Shown in pieces: positions 1 through 5,296 of a stretch of DNA of 5,296 bases (position 1 is the stretch's first letter; every line of letters begins with the position of its first letter). The notes under the pieces are model-generated. The model was not told the origin of the DNA. It saw only the letters and a list, made by a program, of their open reading frames with translations, and did no database searches. The stretch is taken from NCBI GenBank assembly GCA_947462515.1, contig CANHPJ010000154.1, positions 1 through 5,296 on the forward strand. The letters run 5' to 3'. This DNA is from Bacteroidota bacterium. GTDB taxonomy: Bacteria > Bacteroidota > Bacteroidia > JACCXN01. Both the position numbers and the translations under genes were made by a program.

Positions 1-1
1 A

Positions 2-2338
2 CTTAATTTAAACAATGCTTTTAATGTTAACACACCTTCTTTAGCAAACATTGCTCCTAACAAAGCAAATGCAGGTCAAACTTTAACCGTTACTATTACA
101 GGTAACAACACCAACTTTACTCAAGCTAGCAATACTGTTGCTTTCGACTTTGGACAAGGCAGCTCAACTACTGCTGCTAATTCTATTGTTGTTATAAATA
201 ACACTGAGTTAACTGCTGAAGTTACCGTGCCAAAGAACACCAACACTGGAGACTATGACTTAATTCTAGAAAACTCCATCGATGGAAAACTTAAATATAG
301 TTCATCATTTCACGTAGAAAAAATTCAAAAGCCTGCTTTAGTTTCATTAAGTCCTAATAAGGCTAACGCTGGTCAGATACTTACGGTTAGTATAACGGGA
401 GCTAACACACACTTTACCCAAGCGAGCAAAACAGTAAAAGTAAATTTCGACTTTAACCAAGGAAGCTCAACAATAGTTGTTAATTCTTTTGAGGTAACTT
501 CCGACACTTCTATAAATGCAAAGATCACAATACCGCAATATACTGTAACAGGAAAACACAACCTCACAGTAACTGATTCAATCGATAGTCTGATGGTATT
601 GAAAGAAGCAATTGATATAACCGGTATTCCTGTGGCTATTTGGAGGGAAGATTTCACAAATGGCATACCAAGCAATTGGACACAAAGTGGAGCAAATAAA
701 ATATGGAAATACTCTACTACAGGTTCTCAAGGAAAATACTCTAAAGGAAACATTATCAAATCTACCAGTGCTGCAAATGGATTTATGATTTTTGATGCAG
801 ATTATGATACTGTATCAACAGTAAACTATACCGTGCCTTTGACTGGCTCTATTACTACCTCATCAATTGATTTAACAGGTCATAATGATGTAAAACTTAA
901 TTTTCAACAATATTTTAGATTATGCTGTGCGAATAGTGCTTCTCTAAAAGTTTCTATAAGCACAAACGACAGTACTTGGACCGATTTTGATGTAAGAGAA
1001 TCGGTAGATCTAAATACTTATTCCTTAAACCCTGATAAAAAAACAATTAATATAAGTTCGATTGCAGGAAACAAAAAAAATGTTAAAATCAAATTTACAT
1101 TTGAAAACTCAACCACATATCACTGGCAAATAGATGATATATCTATCACAACTTCACCAAAAAATGATATGGTATTAAACAAAGCTTTCACAGACTTTGG
1201 ATTTAAAAATGGTGGTTACTATAATAAACTTCCATTAAGCCAAGCAAGTCCAACATCATACAGAGGAGCTGTTCTAAATGATGGATCAATGGCTCAAAAC
1301 AATGTTAAGTTAAAGGTAAATGTAGGTTTCAAGGCAACTGCCACTTCTACTTCAAAAGAAGTATATGCTGACAGCAGTTCAGCCAAAGCTGTAGATAGAT
1401 TAAAAGAAGACACTTTTGCAATTGAAAGCAGCTTCATGCCTTTAGAAATAGGAAAATACAGCTCTGTGTTTGCATTAGTTCAATCTGAAACGGATGAAAT
1501 CAATTCAAACAATTCAATTACAAAATCATTTGAAATTACTGATAGTGTATACGCTAGAGATAATAACATCAGTAATACTACTAAAATGTATCTGCGTCAA
1601 TATACAAGCAATTCAGAAGGTAATTGTATTGGTACATTATATGATGTTTTTAAAGATGCATATCCAACTTCGGTGTCGGCATTCATAAACACGAGCACCG
1701 CATTGGGAGTTTCATTCAGATATGTTATTTATGAAATGACATCAACTGAACTTACAGAAATTCTATCAACGGATATCTATGATGTAGCAGCTGCAAAAAA
1801 CAAAAACAAATGGATCACATTGCCAATATTAAATCCTGAGGCAACACAGTTGAATTCAAAATCAACCTATATGGTAGCTGTTGAATCTTTTGGAACAACA
1901 ACTGATGATGCGGTGGTAATAAGTTCTGACATGACTACAGAGCAGCCAGGAGCAGTTTCATTATTGAGAATAAAAGAAAACACTAATTCCTCATGGGGTT
2001 TTATAGAAGGGGTTCCATTAATTCGTTTGAATCTTAACGATAAGATAAAAACCGGAATTAATACTGTGGCAAATAATTCAATGAATCTATATCAAAATGT
2101 GCCCAATCCGGCATCAAAAGAAACAGTGATAGGTTATGAATTATCGTCCTATTCAAAGGTTTCTTTAAGGGTATTTGATATCACTGGAAAAGAAATTACA
2201 ATTATCAACGAGGGTGAAAAAGCACCTGGCAAACACTTGATAAGATTGAATACTTCAAACTTTAGAAGTGGTATATATTACTACACCCTAAATGATGGAC
2301 AAACAAGCATAACTAAAAAAATGATTATCACGGAATAA
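2..2338 (+). CDS. Secreted multidomain surface protein with T9SS type A sorting domain (5' partial)
   Basis: The frame is open from base 2 to a TAA at 2336-2338, giving 778 residues; the true start lies left of the window, so the internal GTG at 227 is not the start. Domains by residue of this fragment: tail of one repeat (1-11), two TIG/IPT-like beta repeats (12-110, 111-208), a choice-of-anchor-J/MAM-like jelly roll (about 214-382, beginning WREDFTNGIPSNW, with an RLCCAN cysteine pair near 308 and ending HWQIDDISI), a CARDB-like stretch (about 391-513, with ETDEINSNNS), another beta-rich domain (about 525-680) and a C-terminal sorting domain (692-778: LYQNVPNPAS, VFDITGKEI, GIYYYTL, KKMIIT). 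Family knowledge: this sorting domain directs export through the type IX system and cleavage or attachment at the outer surface. No catalytic motif is visible, so an adhesin or matrix-binding role is inference. A strong terminator follows the stop. Confidence 0.9.
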   Translation, partial: LNLNNAFNVNTPSLANIAPNKANAGQTLTVTITGNNTNFTQASNTVAFDFGQGSSTTAANSIVVINNTELTAEVTVPKNTNTGDYDLILENSIDGKLKYSSSFHVEKIQKPALVSLSPNKANAGQILTVSITGANTHFTQASKTVKVNFDFNQGSSTIVVNSFEVTSDTSINAKITIPQYTVTGKHNLTVTDSIDSLMVLKEAIDITGIPVAIWREDFTNGIPSNWTQSGANKIWKYSTTGSQGKYSKGNIIKSTSAANGFMIFDADYDTVSTVNYTVPLTGSITTSSIDLTGHNDVKLNFQQYFRLCCANSASLKVSISTNDSTWTDFDVRESVDLNTYSLNPDKKTINISSIAGNKKNVKIKFTFENSTTYHWQIDDISITTSPKNDMVLNKAFTDFGFKNGGYYNKLPLSQASPTSYRGAVLNDGSMAQNNVKLKVNVGFKATATSTSKEVYADSSSAKAVDRLKEDTFAIESSFMPLEIGKYSSVFALVQSETDEINSNNSITKSFEITDSVYARDNNISNTTKMYLRQYTSNSEGNCIGTLYDVFKDAYPTSVSAFINTSTALGVSFRYVIYEMTSTELTEILSTDIYDVAAAKNKNKWITLPILNPEATQLNSKSTYMVAVESFGTTTDDAVVISSDMTTEQPGAVSLLRIKENTNSSWGFIEGVPLIRLNLNDKIKTGINTVANNSMNLYQNVPNPASKETVIGYELSSYSKVSLRVFDITGKEITIINEGEKAPGKHLIRLNTSNFRSGIYYYTLNDGQTSITKKMIITE
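35..331 (+). repeat. TIG-like protein repeat, copy 1
   Basis: This encodes about 99 residues (12-110 of the fragment), with the core PNKANAGQ, TVTITG, NTNFTQAS and DFGQGSST. It matches the next unit residue for residue over its core. Residues 1-11, just before it, resemble the end of a unit (AFNV here, SFHV at the end of this copy), so at least one more copy probably lies upstream. Confidence 0.8.
332..625 (+). repeat. TIG-like protein repeat, copy 2
   Basis: This encodes about 98 residues (111-208 of the fragment) with PNKANAGQ, TVSITG, NTHFTQAS and DFNQGSST. Relative to copy 1 it has a two-residue insertion before FDF and a different end, VLKEAIDITG, that leads into the jelly-roll domain. 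The protein match is close, but most codons for identical residues differ from copy 1 at the third base, so this is not a recent DNA duplication. Confidence 0.8.
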
Positions 2339-2355
2339 ATAAATTCTGTTAATTA

Positions 2356-2390
2356 AAAAAAGCCATTTCGGATTTCGAAATGGCTTTTTT
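2356..2390 (+). terminator. Intrinsic terminator after the T9SS surface protein
   Basis: A perfect inverted repeat pairs GCCATTTCG (2362-2370) with CGAAATGGC (2376-2384) around a 5 nt loop. It extends through six A-T pairs (2356-2361 with 2385-2390), for 15 bp in all. The T run on the 3' side makes a rho-independent terminator about 18 nt past the stop codon. The A run on the 5' side means it could also work on the minus strand. Confidence 0.9.
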
Positions 2391-2392
2391 GT

Positions 2393-2400
2393 TATATTTA
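2393..2400 (+). promoter_or_regulatory. Possible -7 element (TATATTTA) just before the aminopeptidase start
   Basis: TATATTTA matches the Bacteroidota -7 consensus TAnnTTTG at all but the last base. It lies 5 nt before the ATG, so transcription from it would give a leaderless or nearly leaderless mRNA. No TTG is present at the expected distance upstream, where the terminator hairpin sits. This is a weak call in an A/T-rich spacer. Confidence 0.2.
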
Positions 2401-2405
2401 AAATT

Positions 2406-3437
2406 ATGTCGAAACTTAATACAATTTTCTTTTTAGGCACATTGATCCTTTCAGGATTAATATATAGCCAATTTAACTTGATAGGATATGGATTTTCCCA
2501 ATTAAACGGACAGTTAAACATCCTCTGGAATTCGAGGCCTATTGATGAAGTATTAGGAGATTCAACGGTTCACGATACCATAAAACAAAAGCTGATTCTT
2601 ATACAGGAAATCAAAGCATTCGCTGTTGACAGTCTTGGGATAAAAAAATCGAAGAATTACTCAAGTTATTTTGATCAACAAAACAAACCTTTATTATATG
2701 TTTTAACAGGTGCTCCAGAATTTGAAATGAAAAGTTATGAATGGAAATTCCCATTTTTAGGAAAAGTAAGCTATAAAGGTTTTTTTAAGGAGGAAGCCGG
2801 AAGGCTGGAAGAAAAAGAATTAATTAAAAACGGTTATGACACAGACCTTGGGACGGTTGGAGCCTGGTCAACATTAGGATGGTTCAACGATCCTATATTA
2901 TCTGGAATGCTAAAAAGAAACGAAGGTAATTTAGCAAACCTTATCATTCATGAATTAACACATGGCACTCTATATGTAAAAGACAATGTTGAGTTTAATG
3001 AAAACCTGGCCAGCTTCATAGGTGAAAAAGGAGCCATAGAATTTCTTAAAAATAAATATGGAGAAGAAAGTTTAGAATTAAGAAAATATAGAGAGAACAA
3101 ATCAGATGATGAAATATTCAGTAACTATATTTTAAAAGGTGCCAATCAATTGGATAGTCTTTACAAATCATTTAACAATTCATCATCAATTGAATTGAAA
3201 AGGAGAGAAAAACTGCTATTGATAAATAAAATTACAGAAGGAGTAAATCAACTTAATTTATTCAATAAAAAGAAATATCTGTATATAGTGTCTTTCGCGA
3301 CAACTGAAAAAAATACTTTTTTCATGTCCTATATGCGATATAAATCAGAGCAATCTTTACTTGAAAAAGAATTCAAAAAATACGGAAACTTAAAAGATTA
3401 TTTGAAGGCTCTTAAACAAAAATACAATTCTGTATAA
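2406..3437 (+). CDS. Putative zinc aminopeptidase (PF10023/COG4324-like), exported or membrane-anchored
   Basis: The protein has 343 residues, near the usual family length. An N-terminal hydrophobic segment (about 6-20) is a signal peptide or membrane anchor; no lipobox cysteine is seen, whereas proteobacterial relatives are often lipoproteins. The family pattern follows: GYGFSQLNGQLNIL then SRPIDEVL (about 28-50), GTVGAWSTLGWFNDPILSGML (about 149-169), and the gluzincin site HELTH (H182, E183, H186), with E199 in FNENLASF as the likely third zinc ligand. By family knowledge this is a predicted metallo-aminopeptidase; I know of no firm substrate, so peptide hydrolysis in the envelope is inference. 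The ATG is fixed by the need for the hydrophobic leader, since the next in-frame Met is residue 108. No Shine-Dalgarno is seen and the start lies 15 nt after the upstream terminator. It converges on the photolyase gene with 55 nt between stops. Confidence 0.85.
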   Translation: MSKLNTIFFLGTLILSGLIYSQFNLIGYGFSQLNGQLNILWNSRPIDEVLGDSTVHDTIKQKLILIQEIKAFAVDSLGIKKSKNYSSYFDQQNKPLLYVLTGAPEFEMKSYEWKFPFLGKVSYKGFFKEEAGRLEEKELIKNGYDTDLGTVGAWSTLGWFNDPILSGMLKRNEGNLANLIIHELTHGTLYVKDNVEFNENLASFIGEKGAIEFLKNKYGEESLELRKYRENKSDDEIFSNYILKGANQLDSLYKSFNNSSSIELKRREKLLLINKITEGVNQLNLFNKKKYLYIVSFATTEKNTFFMSYMRYKSEQSLLEKEFKKYGNLKDYLKALKQKYNSV

Positions 3438-3492
3438 AAATCCCTTTACACAGTAAATAGACTATTATTACTAATTTTACTTCGCAATAGAT

Positions 3493-4803
3493 TTACGAAT
3501 TCAGGGCTGTTTTGTATATCTCGATAGTTAATTTAGCATTTTTCTTTGCATCGATAATAGGATCAACATATTCCGGGGTTCCGTATTCAGGAATCCATTT
3601 TTTTATGTATTCATTCTTTTTATCAAACTTTTCAGCTTGTAGTTCTGGACTAAAAATCCTGAAATATGGAGCGGCATCGCACCCAGAACTTGATGCCCAT
3701 TGCCAGTTACCAACATTAGACGCCAAATCATAATCAAGCAATTTTTCAGCAAAATAAGCCTCTCCCCAGCGCCAATCAATCAATAGATTTTTGCACAAAA
3801 AGCTAGCAGTCAACATACGAACACGATTATGCATAAAGCCTGTTTGATTTAATTCACGCATACCTGCATCAACTAAAGGATAACCGGTCTCCCCTTTACA
3901 CCATGCAGAAAAATCACTTTCATTATTTCTCCAAACTATTTTATCATAAGCTGGTTTAAAGGAATTCTTAGCACTATGGGGAAAATTATAGATTATCATT
4001 TGAAAAAAATCTCTCCAAATTAATTCACTTAACCAAGTATCATTTAACCCTGATGCCTTTTTTACCAAAGCCCTAATACTGACAGTTCCAAACCTGAGAT
4101 GAATACCCATATGAGTGGTTGGTATTATCGGGAAATTTCTAATATTATCATAATTTTTAATAATATCTTCATTAGGGACTGATTCAGGAAACTTGATGTT
4201 GGAAACTTCAAATCCTATATCGCTTAAACTTAAAACAGGAGCAAATTCTAATTTATAAAAATTATGAAAAGATTTTTCAGTTTCAAAAGTATGGCAATTG
4301 GATGAATTAAAGACTGTTAGCCAACGATTTTTATAAGGAGTAAAAACAGTATACGGCGAATCATCTGCCTTTACAATTTCCTTTTTCTCAAATATTACTT
4401 GATCCTTGTAGGAATGAAAGCCAATTCCCTTCTCTGCAAGAAAATTCGATATTTTATTATCCCTACTAATAGCGAGAGGTTCGTAATCGTTGTTAGTATA
4501 TACTGCTTTAACATTATAGCAATCTATAATTTCCTCAAAGCATTGTTGAGGATGTTTATGAAAAGTCAATAGAGTAGAATTATACTTTTTTAATTCCAAA
4601 TTAATTCTCTCTACTTGAGCATGAATAAAATTAACGCGAGCATCGCATCTTGAGGATAAACGTTCTAAAATACCCCTATCAAATATAAAGATAGGAATAA
4701 CCTTTAACCCACTATTTAAAGCATGAAAGAGCCCTACATTATCATTTAATCGTAAATCTCTTCTGAACCAAAATATAGCGATGTCTTCTTTAGCTTTTTT
4801 CAT
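3493..4803 (-). CDS. phr: Deoxyribodipyrimidine photolyase (class I CPD photolyase type)
   Basis: This 436-residue cytosolic flavoprotein repairs UV-induced cyclobutane pyrimidine dimers using blue light and reduced FAD. The N-terminal antenna-binding Rossmann domain begins IAIFWFRRDLRLNDN (8-22); the helical FAD domain covers about 215-436. By comparison with the E. coli enzyme, the electron-transfer tryptophan triad is present (W291, W344, W367, for W306, W359, W382). So are E260 and W263 in SELIWRDFF (E274, W277), M330 (M345), D357 (D372) and the flavin N5-facing N363 (N378). These point to a CPD photolyase rather than a cryptochrome or 6-4 enzyme, although photoreceptor activity cannot be excluded. 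The antenna chromophore cannot be told from sequence. The start is supported by the usual short lead before the IFWFRRD motif. No Shine-Dalgarno precedes it; a short upstream ORF overlaps its ATG. The enzyme looks intact. Confidence 0.95.
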   Translation of the reverse strand: MKKAKEDIAIFWFRRDLRLNDNVGLFHALNSGLKVIPIFIFDRGILERLSSRCDARVNFIHAQVERINLELKKYNSTLLTFHKHPQQCFEEIIDCYNVKAVYTNNDYEPLAISRDNKISNFLAEKGIGFHSYKDQVIFEKKEIVKADDSPYTVFTPYKNRWLTVFNSSNCHTFETEKSFHNFYKLEFAPVLSLSDIGFEVSNIKFPESVPNEDIIKNYDNIRNFPIIPTTHMGIHLRFGTVSIRALVKKASGLNDTWLSELIWRDFFQMIIYNFPHSAKNSFKPAYDKIVWRNNESDFSAWCKGETGYPLVDAGMRELNQTGFMHNRVRMLTASFLCKNLLIDWRWGEAYFAEKLLDYDLASNVGNWQWASSSGCDAAPYFRIFSPELQAEKFDKKNEYIKKWIPEYGTPEYVDPIIDAKKNAKLTIEIYKTALNS

Positions 4804-4841
4804 AATATGATGATAATTTCTATGTCATTAGGTTTATGCAT
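4800..4841 (-). CDS. Candidate 13-residue leader peptide overlapping the photolyase start
   Basis: On the minus strand an ATG at 4841 opens a 13-codon frame (MHKPNDIEIIIIL) ending in TGA at 4802-4800. That stop overlaps the photolyase ATG (4803-4801) in the ATGA arrangement typical of translational coupling. It is preceded 5 nt upstream by AGGAAG, while the photolyase itself has no such site. I do not recognise the peptide; it is hydrophobic at its end and shows no run of one amino acid suggesting attenuation, apart from four isoleucines. Its reality rests only on this arrangement, so chance is possible. Confidence 0.35.
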   Translation of the reverse strand: MHKPNDIEIIIIL

Positions 4842-4845
4842 GACA
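4823..4845. promoter_or_regulatory. Inverted repeat TGTCAT-N11-ATGACA in the photolyase leader
   Basis: Two perfect 6-base arms (4823-4828 and 4840-4845) are separated by 11 bases, with arm centres 17 bases apart. The repeat ends 20 nt before the photolyase start and includes the ATG of the leader ORF. It could be a dimeric regulator's operator or, in RNA, a short hairpin covering that start codon. I cannot assign it to a regulator family. Confidence 0.3.
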
Positions 4846-4846
4846 G

Positions 4847-4852
4847 CTTCCT
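4847..4852 (-). promoter_or_regulatory. Shine-Dalgarno-like AGGAAG before the leader ORF
   Basis: AGGAAG on the minus strand lies 5 nt before the ATG of the 13-codon leader ORF and 43 nt before the photolyase ATG. That spacing suits the leader and is too far for the photolyase. Bacteroidota genes usually lack strong Shine-Dalgarno sites, which makes this one notable but does not prove its use. Confidence 0.35.
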
Positions 4853-4927
4853 GAAAAAATATTTAATTAGGTAAAATTCAGGTCTACATTAATGAATAAG
4901 GTTTATAAGCCAAATTATGACCTGCTT

Positions 4928-4955
4928 TAAAAATATTTAAATTTACTTTAGTCAA
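4928..4955 (-). promoter_or_regulatory. Candidate Bacteroidota promoter for the photolyase gene
   Basis: On the minus strand a TTG (4955-4953, within TTGACT) is followed after 17 nt by TATTTTTA (4935-4928). This matches the Bacteroidota pattern TTG, 17-23 nt, TAnnTTTG, except for the final base. It would place the transcript start around 4920 and leave a leader of roughly 120 nt before the photolyase ATG. The region is very A/T rich, so chance matches are likely. Confidence 0.35.
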
Positions 4956-5004
4956 CGAAGATAAAATATAAATATTGTTATTTTACCGAAGCTCCAAAAA
5001 CAAA

Positions 5005-5029
5005 AAGGTCGACCAGAAAGATCGACCTT
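5005..5029 (-). terminator. Intrinsic terminator after hemD
   Basis: AAGGTCGA (5005-5012) pairs with TCGACCTT (5022-5029) around a 9 nt loop. On the minus strand the stem is followed by a TTT-G-TTTTT run, as expected of a rho-independent terminator, beginning 21 nt after the hemD stop. It separates hemD from the photolyase gene and argues against a shared transcript. Confidence 0.8.
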
Positions 5030-5050
5030 AATTATAATTTTTTACTTACA

Positions 5051-5296
5051 TTATTTGTTTGCCTTGCCGACATAATGCTCAAGCGCCATGGTCATGGAAG
5101 GAGCTTCCGTGGTTGGAGCCGGAATATCAACATTTAAGCCTGCTCCTTGGGCTGCTTGTAAAGTGGTGGAGCCAAATGCTGCTATCCTTGTATTATTTTG
5201 CTTGAACTTTGGAAAATTTTGGTAAAGGGATGTAATATCCGATGGACTGAAAAAAACCAACACGTCGTAGTTTACATCTTTTAAATCATCCAAATC
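5051..5296 (-). CDS. hemD: Uroporphyrinogen-III synthase, C-terminal part (5' partial)
   Basis: The last 81 residues of a gene that runs off the right edge; the family is about 250 residues, so roughly two thirds are missing. The enzyme cyclises hydroxymethylbilane to uroporphyrinogen III with inversion of ring D, in the cytosol, for heme and other tetrapyrroles. Visible family signs are the strand and loop VLVFFSPSDI (about 12-21), the turn RIAAFGSTTLQAA (about 37-49) and the closing PTTEAPSMTMALEHY (about 61-75), a strongly Bacteroidota-like ending. The TTG at 5293 is internal and not a start, because the frame stays open to the window edge. Its DNA looks less A/T rich than the neighbouring photolyase gene. 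A terminator follows directly. Confidence 0.87.
   Translation of the reverse strand, partial: DLDDLKDVNYDVLVFFSPSDITSLYQNFPKFKQNNTRIAAFGSTTLQAAQGAGLNVDIPAPTTEAPSMTMALEHYVGKANK

Noticed and set aside
227..229. GTG as a start codon of a 703-residue protein
   Set aside because: The frame is open to base 2, and residues before the GTG form a repeat unit matching the next one, so the GTG is internal.
373..675. 100-residue open frame on the minus strand inside the surface-protein gene
   Set aside because: It lies wholly opposite repeat-coding sequence with clear protein conservation on the plus strand and has no recognisable domain.
1494..1688. 64-residue plus-strand frame inside the surface-protein gene
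   Set aside because: It is out of frame within a continuous, well-supported coding region.
2288..2521. 77-residue minus-strand frame across the terminator
   Set aside because: It overlaps two supported genes and a perfect terminator hairpin; a shadow frame.
3445..3457. Inverted repeat TTTAC-ACA-GTAAA between the converging genes
   Set aside because: A 5 bp A/T-rich stem with a 3 nt loop and no adjoining T run; too weak to call a terminator. No other signal is seen in this 55 nt gap.
3512..3733. 73-residue plus-strand frame opposite the photolyase C-terminus
   Set aside because: It is antisense to the most conserved part of the photolyase; its openness follows from that sequence.
4807..4854. 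15-codon plus-strand frame in the photolyase leader
   Set aside because: No ribosome site, no conserved partner, and antisense to the leader region; expected by chance.
5291..5293. TTG as the start of an 80-residue protein
   Set aside because: The product is only the C-terminal part of HemD and the frame continues to the window edge.
5051..5296. Higher G+C of the hemD end as a sign of gene transfer
   Set aside because: Only about 250 bases are visible, and the gene is a core one with Bacteroidota-like sequence; constraint explains it better.

Overview
The window looks like a piece of chromosome from a member of the phylum Bacteroidota. The evidence is a type IX secretion (T9SS) type A sorting domain on the first protein, low G+C with A/T-rich spacers, a photolyase and a uroporphyrinogen-III synthase with wording typical of that phylum, and a candidate promoter of the TTG / TAnnTTTG kind. 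I cannot place it below phylum level from sequence alone. All the larger genes belong to recognisable families. I see no phage, IS element, CRISPR array, tRNA or rRNA.

Layout, left to right. Bases 2-2338 (+) hold the last 778 residues of a large secreted surface protein whose beginning lies off the left edge. It has tandem ~99-residue TIG-like repeats, a choice-of-anchor-J/MAM-like jelly-roll domain, a CARDB-like stretch, a further beta-rich domain and a C-terminal T9SS sorting signal. A strong hairpin terminator (2356-2390) follows. Bases 2406-3437 (+) encode a membrane-anchored or exported HExxH metalloprotease of the putative aminopeptidase family (PF10023-like), starting only 15 nt after the terminator. 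Converging on it from the other strand is a full-length class I CPD photolyase (3493-4803, -). At the right edge, also on the minus strand, is the 3' end of hemD (5051-5296), closed by its own terminator (5005-5029).

The genes do not form one pathway. Each appears to be its own transcription unit. The most unusual stretch is the ~200 nt leader of the photolyase (4804-5004). Reading on the minus strand, it contains a candidate Bacteroidota promoter, a Shine-Dalgarno-like AGGAAG, a 13-codon upstream ORF whose TGA overlaps the photolyase ATG, and an inverted repeat TGTCAT-N11-ATGACA that covers the start of that upstream ORF. This suggests, but does not prove, regulated or translationally coupled expression of the photolyase. 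I found no convincing evidence of a wholly new biological system.
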